NCBI GenBank assembly: GCA_009746045.1
Contig: RPFO01000065.1
Location: forward strand, 413,071-477,070
Direction of reading: 5' to 3'
Source of the DNA: Mesostigma viride
Taxonomy: Eukaryota; Streptophyta; Mesostigmatophyceae; Mesostigmatales; Mesostigmataceae
DNA length: 64,000 nucleotides
This document shows, one piece after another, positions 22,726 to 34,700 of the stretch. The stretch's first letter is position 1. The number at the start of each line of letters is the position of its first letter. Under the pieces are notes generated by a model that did no database searches, was not told the origin of the DNA, and saw nothing but the letters and a program-made list of their open reading frames with translations. The position numbers and the translations under genes were made by a program.

Positions 22726-25700
22726 CTGTGGTGGGTACGTGGTGGGACAGATGCCAGGGTCACAGGGACGCAGCAATGATTTATTCCTAGCAGAGTGACC
22801 CAAGATCCATCGGGGCCGCCCTCGCAAAGCGTTGAGACAGAAGTGAGGGCCGCACAGCCGAAAATGCAGTAATCCAGAAGAGACCAGCACGTTTGGCAAG
22901 CGCGGGCCGCGGGCCACGGACCACGGACCACAGAATAGCTGGCGCAACATTTGGAACTCGTCGAAAGGAGCAGCTGAAGCTTGACCCCTGTTGGAAGAAA
23001 CCTCACACACGTATCGGTTAGAAACATCATTCCATGAGCGGGAGGACAAAAAATTAACGACAAGCGTCCCTATGGTTGCAAACAATAGAAAAAACACTCG
23101 AAATTCTAAAGTGCCACATGCCACACCAATATGACAGCTCATGGCACACGCTTGCATGCGGGAGTGATCTGTCCTGAGGTCCTGAAGCCTGAAAAGGTAG
23201 AAACACGTGCACCCAAGGTCCTTTGCATTCGCCCACACAGTTGTCGCTGCTTCCTCACGCACCGTGAGCTCTTTGTCCCGATCGATCTCGGCCGCACTCT
23301 TGTTCTTGCCGCCGGCACCCTTGCGCCCTAGCTCACTCAGCCCTTGCGACATGGCCACCAGCCCACTGTGCAGGCTCCTTATTTGGCTCCGTACCACATC
23401 CTTGTCACTCCCTGAGGTGCCAGGATTGCCAAGTGAAGTGGCACCCTCTTCTGGTGCCGGAGTTTTACTGGCGTCGCTGCTGCCCCCCCCCTCAAGCTGC
23501 CGCAAGCTGGTGCGGATGCGAGCAGTCTCCTCTAAGATAGCGGACAATAGAGCACCGCTCTCCTTCCACAGGCGGGCGTCCGCGGCAGCCTCCTTGTTGC
23601 ACTGCTGCACCTGCGATATGGCCTGGATGGATGGTCGGTCGGTCGGTCGGTCGGTCGGTCGGTCGGTCGGTCGGTCGGTCGGTCGGTCGGTCGGTCGGTC
23701 GGTCGGTCGGTCGGTCGGTCGGTCGGTCGGTCGGTCGGTCGGTCGGTCGGTCGGTCGGTCGGTCGGTCGGTCGGTCGGTCGGTCGGTCGGTCGGTCGGTA
23801 GATTCGTTCGTTCGTTCGTTCGTTCGTTCGTTCGTTCGTTCGTTCGTTCGTTCGTTCGTTCGTTCGTTCGTTCGTTCGTTCGTTCGTTCGTTCGTTCGTT
23901 CGTTCGTTCGTTCGTTCGTTCGTTCGTTCGTTCGTTCGTTCGTTCGTTCGTTCGTTCGTTCGTTCGTTCGTTCGTTCGTTCGTTCGTTCGCTCGCTCGCT
24001 CGCTCGCTCGTTGGTTGGTTGGTTGGTTGGTTGGTTGGTTGGTTGGTTGGTTGGTTGGTTGGTTGGTTGGTTGGTTGGTTGGTTGGTTCGTTCGTCGGTT
24101 CGTTCGTTGGTTGGTTCGTTCGTTCGTTCGTTTGTTCGTTCGTTCGTTCGTTCGTTCGTTCGTTCGTTCGTTCGTTCGTTCGTTCGTTCGTTCGTTCGTT
24201 CGTTCGTTCGTTCGTTCGTTCGTTCGTTCGTTCGTTCGTTCGTTCGTTCGTTCGTTCGTTCGTTCGTTCGTTCGTTCGTTCGTTCGTTTCGTTCGTTCGT
24301 TCGTTCGTTCGTTCGTTCGTTCGTTCGTTCGTTCGTTCGTTCGTTCGTTCGTTCGTTCGTTCGTTCGTTCGTTCGTTCGTTCGTTCGTTCGTTCGTTCGT
24401 TCGTTCGTTCGTTCGTTCGTGCGTGCGAGTGTGCGTGCGTGCGTGCGGGTGGGTGGGTGGGCGGGCGGGCGGGCGGGCGCGCGGGTGGGAGGGACGAAGG
24501 GACATACGGACGGACAGACAGATGGATGGATGGATGGATGGATGGATGGATGGATGGATGGATGGATGGATGGATGGATGCAGAAGGGGGTTCGATTCAG
24601 ACAGCGCAAATACAGGAGCATGCCCTAGTTTCTAGGAAGTACTTCTTAAACCACAAATGGCCCAGTCAAGGGCTAGGGGTTTGCTTCCCGATGGGGGGCG
24701 GCTGCCATCACGGGCCCGCCTGTTTGTCTCTGTCTTGAATGCCAGAATAATGTTGCCGAGGAAAGCACGTTGGGCACTTGTGGAAGTAACTAACCGTGGT
24801 TCTCTGAACATAGTGTTTATAGTGAGATGGAAGGGTAGCCGCTATAGCTAGGTTACAGGGTTCACGTGACATACCTTTTGAGGCCGGGGCCGCCTGATCC
24901 GGATCGGTAGAGGCCAAAGATTTGGCCAGATTTTCCTGGCCAGGTGGCAGGAGCTACATTGAGATATAAACCTGCCACTGTCTAGGTTTCTTTGTTAAGG
25001 ACGTAGTGATTGACTAGATCTAGAATGTTTATCTCACGCAATATGTGACCTAATAGCCCCGGCAGCCTTACGTAAGCCGCCGGCAACTAGAACGCCAATT
25101 TGCGCCATTTGTTCAGACGCAAAATTTGCGTGGCGAAAAAATGCCGTCCGGGCCACGGCCGCGTGACACGCAAAAAAGACAAAAGCAAACCCACCTCGTT
25201 AAGGTCGGCCTCTTTTCTTTTCACAAGGGTGGCGACAGCTAGCCAGCGTGGTCTGTCGAACCGTCACTGTCAGAGCCATTTTTGGCCCAGAGTAGCAATG
25301 CCGAAGGGGCGCAAGGCTACAGCAAGGGAGGCAGCGCGCGAGGACGGGACGCCTGCACCGCGAGCTGCTGCTGCCAGCCACCCGCCAGTTGCTTTCAGCA
25401 CCAAAAAAAAGCTGCTCGCTACTCTGCTCGCCAAGTGCACCAGCCCCGCAGAGGCTGTGGGGGCAGTCGAGCAGGTCTTCGGTACCGAGGAGGCGAGGAC
25501 CGGGTGACGGACGCCAGCTCGTGGAGCTCGAGCCAGCTGAGGTCTGTCGTGCAGTTGCTGGCTGATCACGTCGACGTTGCCGACGTGTTGGACGCACATG
25601 ATCCAAACGAAAGCCTTGGTGGCAAAACTGCTGGCCGTGGCAGATCTCGCGGCGGACGACTAGGAGGTGGCCCTGCCACCAACGACACCTGCGCAACGAA

Positions 25701-28700
25701 AAATGGCCAAGCCGAAAGGCACGGCCAAAAATTCGGCAGTAGGAGGGCTGTCTGAAAGGAAACGAGGGCGAGGTTAGCGACATTCGTTGGGGCACCTCCG
25801 GAAGCCGAAAATCAGGACGCCGAGGAGGGGGAGGTCGCAGCCGAGAAATTCATGCAAGGTTTGAAGGCAGCGCTGGGAGGAATGGAGGGGGCGGGAAGCC
25901 ACTTCAAGGCCTCGAAAGGGGTGGCGCTACCGAGCCGAGCCAAGAGCGTGAAATATCGGATTTCGGAGCGGGCGATGCTGGGAGTGCTGGAGGACGCCAG
26001 CGACAATGGGATGGGAATCCGGTCTTGGGTCATGACAATCAAGCCTGGAAATTGGCGGAACGTGGAGAAGAGGAAAATTGTCATGAACATTGCATTGGCC
26101 ATGGACATCCTTCGCAAGGAGCTGGGCTCAGCAGCGGGGGAGCTTGTGGGCATGAAGTACCTAATGAGGGTGGTGGCGGCCTTGCTGCAGGTGGAAGGGC
26201 AAGGAGGGGGTGAGGGGTGGAAGGTGGCAAGCCACCTCCTGCCATTGGGGAAAAAGGCTGCTCTGTCAGTCACCCCGGCTGTCAAGGCAGCCCTCCAAAC
26301 TGCGATCCTCTTGGACAAGCTCAGCAAGGCCCAACAAGTAGGAAAATAGAATCCCAGCGGGACCGCTCCCTTTTCCCGCTGCCATACCCACATAGGCCAG
26401 CGTACACCGCGTGGGGCAGGGTGAGATCGGCACGCCGGTGACAGCGTGCCACGCGCCGCCACTGAGAGTACACACTGCAGACGCGGGGAGTTTGCCCTAG
26501 GCGGAGGTGTTGGGAAGTCGCGGCTGCTCGACCTGTTGGCTATGCGGCCGAGCTGGCGGGATATTTATGCCAGCGAGGAAAACCTCTGCACAAAAGTACT
26601 TCAGGCAATTGGGGACGATGCGAGGGGTGTACGATGCAGTGTCGCAGCTCACGGCCTCAAGCACCTTCTTGACGCCCCTGGGTCCCAGCAGCTGTGAGAC
26701 ATTCACCCTCTCGGGGCAAATCCTACTAAAATTCACCAGGCCATCTTCCTTACGGCGAGGCATGACCCTGCCGAATACGCTAAAGAAATCACGTTGGTCG
26801 AGGAAATGACGGTACTCTGCCGCCAGAACGGTGGGATAAATGCGCCCAAAACATTGCTGCTCGACCTCTGACATGGTGTCAACGATATCAGACGCCTGAG
26901 CGCGTGTGACGGGCGGCTGGGAAGGGTCGACAGTCGGTGCAATGCTCGGACCTGGGGCGCCCGAAGCGGAAGAGGCGGCACCGGCACCGTGAGAAACGCC
27001 TGTAAAAGACAGGACACCCGCCCGAGAACCACACTGTACGATGGCACCCCCCCTAGTTGGCAACTTCTTCGAGATGTACGCAATGGCCGTAGGACAATCC
27101 ACAAAAACGTGCTTGTGGCAGCCACAGTCAGGGTCGAAAGGGGGCAACCTAGCCCTGCTGACCTGTCCCATTCTGCCGGTAAGGGCAATTATAGGCTGCA
27201 AATCAAGGTCTTGGAGTGCCCTGCTCAAATCGATCATGGCGGCTGGCTAGGATTGTCGACGGATTGCACGACATGATAAACCGAATCTGTCTTCGGATTT
27301 TCGCACAAAACCTTAAATGAAAAAACCGAGAGGCCATGGTTGTCGGGCGAGCAAGAGGTGGCCTGCAGGCAAAATCTGTATGCAGGCTGGTGCGCACTTT
27401 GCAACTGTACCACGAGTAAATGGGAGAAAGGGGTTCGCGGCCGCCCGTGTTTGTCCTTCAAAAGCCCTAGCCGTCTGGCAATACCCAAGGTCTCGGTGGG
27501 GGTCCGTGTGGAAAAACTAGGGGCTCATAATATCTACCTCTAGTAAGCAAGGCCTGATTCGCACTAAAAGATCCAAATGTCACCTATGCGCGGGAAATGG
27601 CGTGGGATCCAGCAGATAAACGACACGTAAACACAAATCCAAGGGACTGGGTACCGTTCAGTCCGTTCAGCCCGCCAGATAAGATCACCACTTCAGCACA
27701 ATTTTTCGTATACTTCCCACGCCCGCCAAGAAAACTATCGGATGACCAGTTGGCTTTCGGTTAAGGCTCGTTAATTTCCCACGCCCGCCAAAAAAAACGT
27801 CAGATCACCAATTTCCGGTAAGTTCAGGGTAAGTTCAGCATTGTTCCCGCGCCGTCAGAACACTCAAGATTTCTCCTTTGCCCAGTCAGTCGTACGAAAG
27901 GGCATTATGCCAAGTTGTGGGACAGCCATCCTAAAGGGCTGAACAGCAGACACGACGGCTGTCCCCATATGTTTTTTTCGTACGAATGTCAGACTTCCTG
28001 GTACTGCCTGTTCAGTGCGAATCGTGGCAACTGTATCCACAGGGAGCGTGTCTGACAGTACGCATCAGTACCAAATCTTTACTACAGCCCCTAGGATCAG
28101 GGGTGTGCGTGTTTTTATTACTGACACTCTTCCGTAATCTGTCGAAAGCTTCAGTGACCAGGGTGTGTATGTTTTTATATACACTCGTCCGTAATCTGTC
28201 GAAAGCTACAGTGACCAGTGTGTGTATGTTCTAATATGGACCAAGGGTGCGTCTAAAACTATTGACACTCGTCCGTGATTGGCTAGAATGCACAGTGGAC
28301 GAAGGAGACTTTGCAGAAACGGACGCCCTATGACCTGGTAGACGCGCGAGACATGAGATCATTACGTACCAACCAGTTGATATTGAGCAAGCGCAAATAG
28401 TGGCTGCCGAAAATCGTTTCAATTTGTGCAAGCCATAGGCAATACCCTGCTGCTGTACATTTTCTGGGCACCCACTCAAAGCACGCAGGGCGGTGCGTGG
28501 GAAACGGGTGACGACACAAGCCAGTAATTTGAAATCGACGTGAGCGTCGACATTCCGTATGGAATGCGTGAGAAGCTATTAATGGCAGATGAGAGGATGA
28601 AAGACCTCTTAAAAGTTGACGGCCTCATCACCCAGCCACTCGAAGTAATGGCCAACGAATCCTCCACCTTGTCATTATCCAGGTTGTGATCCCCATCCTC

Positions 28701-31700
28701 TGGTTCTTATCTTCTCTCCACAGCACCAGAGACATCCTTGAGGCAGTGTCAAGCTCCTCGAATGCGATTATTTGAGTCATTTGGCGAATCAGCCCGCTTC
28801 CTGTCCCTTTCCGGAGTGTGGATCCCGAACACACGGGGGTAGGGGCGTTGTTTTCCCACGAAAAACACCGTCTGTCCCATATGCTTCTTGGCACTGGGGC
28901 AGGGTCATTGTCTCCTGATGCAATGATGGTTGAGCGGGGTACAACTCCGGTAGCAACAAGCATTAGACTGTGTCTCTGTGCTATACTACCACTCGGTAAA
29001 ATTTTAGGCAGCCAGTACGCGAGGGGGGTATATACATTCATACACACCCTTCAACTGGGCCCGGCACTAGTGTATTCCGTACAGTACCGCCAAACAGGAT
29101 CTGGGATGCGCCCATAATCTTTGCCAGGGGTAATCAGTCTAGCGCGGCGCTTGTACTTTCCGTCCACTACCGGCGGTTACGTTCAGGGATGGGATGTTTT
29201 GGACGTTTAAAATATCTGCCAAATCTTGCCAAATCTTGCCAAATCTTACCAAATCTTCGAACTGAAAACATCCGCAGATATTTATCAAACATCCAGATTT
29301 CTGACGTGGCGAGCATGTCATTTCACACTACATACAGTTACAGATCTTTTATCATACCTTTTGGACGGGTGTAAAAAATATTTGACTCAGCCCCCCTTGG
29401 TAATGGGCCCGGAGTCAGGAGTGAAAAATAAAGCCCATCCGCCTGAGAGGTGAATGTATTGGGGCTGCGCAGTGTGAAAAGGCCTCTCTCAACTCGCCTC
29501 TCACCACAAACAGTGCAAAATGGCTATCGAGACGTCCGACATCCTTGAACTTTTGCTGAGTCAGGAGGATATCGGATTTATCGTCGCAAAAACTTTGTGA
29601 AAGGTGTTGAGCTCCAAGGAGACATAGCCCCAGCAGCCTTACGTAAGCCGCCGGCAATTAGAACGCCAATTTGCGTCATTTGTTCAGACGCAAAACTTGC
29701 GTGGCGAAAAAATGCCGTCCAGGCCAAGGCCACGTGACACGCAAAAGAGACAAAAGCAAACCCACCTAGCTAAGGTCGGCCTCTTTTCTTTTCCCGCCCA
29801 CCCTCCCTGCATGTTTAGGGGGTAAGGCTAGCCTTTGACAAGCAACAAGTGTTCCCATGAGCATCGGCGGCAGGGATGAGGCCTGCCTTTTGTATGTGCT
29901 CCACTCATTATTTTAATAAAGAGTCTGGTAACCCTGGAGTTCCACGGTTAATAGAAAAGGGAGGTTCAAGGCAGGGCAGGAGAAGGCAGGAGAGTGACGC
30001 GCCGTAGTAGGAGGATATCTGTGTGTGCCCACCGTTGTAATCTAATGTGCATCCTCCACGGCGGTGACTTGTTGCGTGGGGTGGAACTAGGAGAAGCAAT
30101 CACACTGCGCGTGGAGGGCCAGGGGAACAACGCACCTTGTCCAGCTGCGCCGCAAGCATCTCCTTGTCGTACTCGTGTTTCCGCGCAATCCCCGCTTGCT
30201 GTTCGTCAACCAACGGTCAACAAGCACAAAGAACAGGTGGCACGCCCCCCAAATATATATAAATCACTATCCATAATTGCGAGGGCAGCGCCATGGAACA
30301 ATCACCATTATAATTACTCAATAGTTACTGCTCAAGAAATGCCAGCAGTAAGCGTGCTCCCATAGGGTCTTGCAATAAGTGCAGCGGGCGGTAAACGCCG
30401 CTGGCATTAAGCCCAAATTGCACATCTTCACAATGGTGAGCCAAGGGGGGCGATGGGAAGGCAGTCATGTCCTGGGAAATCTGTACACACATGGCTTGTA
30501 AGTTGGCGTTCCTCGGAAAGGGAGCTCAGGCGGGTATATGGGCCATCAACCAGCTGCATCCGGACAAGATCAGGCTGTTGCCACCACAGTCACTGCTGCT
30601 GAGTCGTCCTAATACTATTGCTGCCGCCGTAACATTTCGTGACCATGCTTGATGCCATGCCTTAACCACTGCCGTTAAGGGCCGTGCCGGGTGGCCCCCA
30701 CCACACGAGGTCTCTCTCTCACGCACAAGGCTTGTCCCGTCCCACACACCAGAAAACACACTTTCATAAACAGACAGCCCCTCACAAAGCTGGCACATGG
30801 AACCTGGTCCATCCGGCGCGTCGCCCTGCGCCCACCTGTGTCAGCTTGCACCAAGTTTCGACAGGTCCCACGCATCATTTAGAAGCAAGCATGCTCCCAA
30901 CATGCTGGCAACCGCTCCAACACGCCATTACAGCCAGCCCTGCGCCCACCTGGTTGAGATGGCTGGCCGCGGCTGCTCGCTCATCTTCCATCAGCTTGCG
31001 CATGCTCTCGCGTTCTTCCTGGGCCGCCCGCTTGAGGAGGGCCATCTCCTGCGGTGGTGCCGTGGTGGCGCACCGCCGCCACGTCGATGAGCGGTAGGAC
31101 GATGCCACAGTGACCAGGCGCCGCATGACCGCATTCATAGGGTCACAAACGTCGACATCAAAGACAGTCGTGCGCGTGTCAACACAACCTAGGGGCAGCT
31201 TGCCTGGCAACCAGTGTGCGGCTGCCCCTGCCCAGGTCCCAGGAAGGACTTGGCCATTCCGCAATATTGCTTCAAGTTTTGAGAACACATCCTTACAGGC
31301 TTTTTTGTACTTGTATCTGTACAAGAATATCCTTTCAGAATAGCCTTTCATACCCTTCCAAAAATAGCCCTTCTTACCCTTCAAAGCATAGCCCTTCGTA
31401 CCCTTCCGAGAATTGCCGTTCTTACTGTTTGAAGAATGCCCCTTCGTACCTTTCCAAATATAGCCCATAGTACCCTTCCTTGGCACGAAGGTGGCGAAAT
31501 ACTAGATCATTCAGACAATCTGTACCTCGACAACGTAACCAGATACAGTGCCCACCTTGGAAAAGCACGCTCAAGATGTGACCAAGATGTGACACAGGAA
31601 TGTAACACGACAGCGATGCCACTCAATCTGGATCAACGAGCCACTTTCTTTCTGGCGGCTCCCACCATACCCGCTAGCCTGCCGCTCTCGCACCGATGCG

Positions 31701-34700
31701 TTGCTGCTTGCCAGGGTCATGCCTTGGAAATGGTCAACCCTGTCAGACCAACTAAAGCTGGTCAACCTGCAGGCAACCAGGGACAAAACAGGGGTGCTGC
31801 TACCAGATTGTTCCCATCGAGCATGCTCTACAGACCCCCGGGGTTCCGCCCACAAGCTACCATGGATGTTCAAGTACCAGCGCCATACGGGACGGGTGAC
31901 ACACAAATCGATTGTATCAAGGGAGAGGCCTGTGCAGCACTGGACAATGGTCACACAGCATTGATGACAAAGCCATGGGCCATGCATCAGAATAGCCCCC
32001 CAGAGCAAAAGCACAAGAGCACATGGCATGTTCAGGGTGTGGGGCAGGGAAACAGCCGAAGGATGGCGGCCTCTCGCTGTAGGGCTCACCTTCTCCATGA
32101 GCCCGACCGAATGCGCCATGCTGGCTTCTCTCTCTGCCTGGGCACGTGGTGGTCCCAACCATTGAAACGTGGTGGGTATAACCGTCGAGAGCCAACATCG
32201 ACGGCGGTATCGACAAGCACACACGTCGTGACATAAGCATAACATAGTATAAGCGTCGCCGACTGCCACGCGGCACTGTCTTGTCAAACAAGCCATCGCA
32301 AGATGGGATGTAACATGTCTGGGGGAAGGTTTGGGTAGGAAATAAGAACGCAGTTGCTGCAGCGACATGAATGGCCCAATGTGATCGCTCAGGTCGCTCC
32401 GCCAAGCAGTTCAGGCCCAGTACATCCCCAAAGTCTCCTTGTCCCCGCCCAAGCTCCCCCGTTTACCCTTGGATAGACACTCCAATGTATCCCATCACAA
32501 CGCAACCCCCCCACTTGTGCCCACAGTCCCGTCCACCGCCATGGCTGGTCTCATGGCTGGGTCCTCTCTTGACATGGGTCGCTTATCCTTGCACAGCCAG
32601 CAGTGCCTGGTGCAGATGTCGGCATCAAGGCGGTGGACAGCGCCTGGTGCAGATGTCGGCATCAAGGCGGTGGACCAGCGGCTCTTAGAAACCTGACCCG
32701 ACAAGCATATCAGAGTAGGACAGATGCAGGCCCCGCATGACCGGAAGACGGGGTACAGTACGTGTGCCCTCTTCCATGCGACGATCCGTGCTGCCTGGTA
32801 CCTCCACCATCCTGCCACCCATGCCCTCTGCATGTTCCCAACCACCCGACTCACCAGCTGCGCGTCATGGTCATGTTGCAGGTTCTGCAGCGCCAGCTCA
32901 GCGTTGGCCAGCAACTCGCGTGCTTCCGCAGCGGCCACGGCGTGGGCCTGCATGTACACAGAACAGGTTATGGCAGGCGCAGTTGTAGGTAGAGCATACG
33001 CTGTCAAACTGCCTATGCCTAAAAGCCCAGCTAGCGACGTTTTCTGTGGACAAGAGTGCAAACGCATTCTAACCCTATCCTCAACCTAACCAGCGAATAC
33101 CGACAAACCATACACATCACCGACCATGTAAGAAACCAACTATGGCAGCCACCGAGTGAAAATGCTTGCGCGTGCGTGCATAGTGAGAGAGGGTGGCTAT
33201 CAAACTGGCACATGTCCGAGGACCATATATACCAAATCGATACATGTGAGATGACCATGCCTGCTGGTGCTCTGCACGAGCTGACATGCACCTCCGCCAC
33301 AGTGTGCCAATGGCATCGCGACATGGGAGCATGGTGGAGTAGCGTGGGAGCATGATGGTGGAGCATGGAAACTTGGTATACTTATAAGGGAGCATGGGAA
33401 GGGATAAAAGTTACTGTAGCTCCTGGTGAAGAATAAGGGATGAATCCAAGGATGCGACCACATGGAAAGCAAGCAGGCGGTCACAAAGGGTACACGGGGT
33501 AACAAATGGCCCTTGCTGTTCCCTGGCAGGTCTGGGACAGGAGTCCTTCACAAATTTCGAGTGCAGCATCCGCTCATCAAAGAGTACCAAAACAACCAAC
33601 CCCAGGTGATAAGTGTACATGTCAAATGTCAAGTATAGATCAACGGCACACGATACTACGTCGGGCGCCAGAAATGGGCAGAACCCCTGACGTGATCCAC
33701 GACAAGCGTACCCCCAAACAAGTCCACACACAAGTCTTAAACTAGCAAACTTGGCAGTGATGGCTCACCCGCTGCTCCTGCTCATGCATCGCCCGCAGCT
33801 GCAGGAGCTCGGCTGTCAGCCGCCCATTTTCCTGCTTTGAGGCCTCCACGCCAGAAAGATCGCTAGGGGCCACTTTTGACTTTGCCGCCTCACTCGCTGA
33901 CCAACTGAGGCGGACCCGTGACGTGACAGCAAACGAACAGGGGGGCGCAAACCGAGCCGAGAAGAGATGAAGAATCAGGTCTTGTGACAGCAGACTCCTT
34001 TGCCGTTGTTGCGGAGGCCAAGGAACCCAGGGGCAAGGATCACTGGTATCTTAACACTCCCTAGTATCCTTGGCTTCAACAGTTATACTTTAAGCACCCG
34101 AAATGTTGATAACCATGGCAAGCCTTGGAGAGTATCGCTTAAATGCTGAAGGGCTCATGGCTTGTCAATGCGTTGCATGTGGACTTCTTGCCGTGGTGTG
34201 CTACGGAGCTGTATGTGCAGGTCACCTGCACACAGAAATGCTCTTGTCACCCCTGGAAGGGAATCCCGCTGGTTCCCTAGAAACCTAGCCACTCCTCTTG
34301 TAACCTGGAATAGTATGCCTCGGCCACCCTGTTGGAACAAGTATACGCAGCAGGTGGCCTGTCGCGACAGCACAACATCATGGTCAGCAAAAGAAATACT
34401 TCCTAATTGGGAAGAAACCTTCCGAGGGTTTGCAGTTGCAAACCGCTTGAGAAGCAACCTGTGCGGCTGCTCTGGCAACCAAACTAGAAAAAATGAAAAG
34501 CCACAACAAGAAATAAAGCCAGTGACCGGACAGAGGACTTGAAGGCCTATCAACCAAGCAGGCAATCACACCAGCAACCATGCTTGCCAGCAGCTAGGCA
34601 ACCAACGGCATTTACAGCGCCACTGCACCTTTGCACCCTCAGAGTCCGTGGCCACGCTGGAAATTAAGTCTTTACATTCGCCCGGGGAAACAAATGTGAC

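Larger units (their letters stand above)
25053..29793. mobile_element. 4.74-kb unclassified element with terminal direct repeats
   Basis: The unit lies in an intron of the RING gene. It has two convergent coding regions (plus 25300-26349; minus 26497-27237) with stops about 150 bp apart, then about 2.4 kb without clear genes. The repeats do not start TG or end CA and no reverse transcriptase is visible, so it does not look like an ordinary LTR retrotransposon. It may instead be a rolling-circle, DIRS-like or new type of element. I found no clear target duplication. Confidence 0.5.

Noticed and set aside
22330-24621. A single 763-codon ORF joining the RING to Thr-Asn-Glu-Arg repeats
   Set aside because: The repeat is a tetranucleotide array in an intron; good splice sites remove it and leave phase-consistent exons at 23263-23610 and 22330-22725.
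25053-29793. LTR retrotransposon
   Set aside because: The terminal repeats lack TG...CA ends, and no RT, RNase H, protease or integrase can be read between them.
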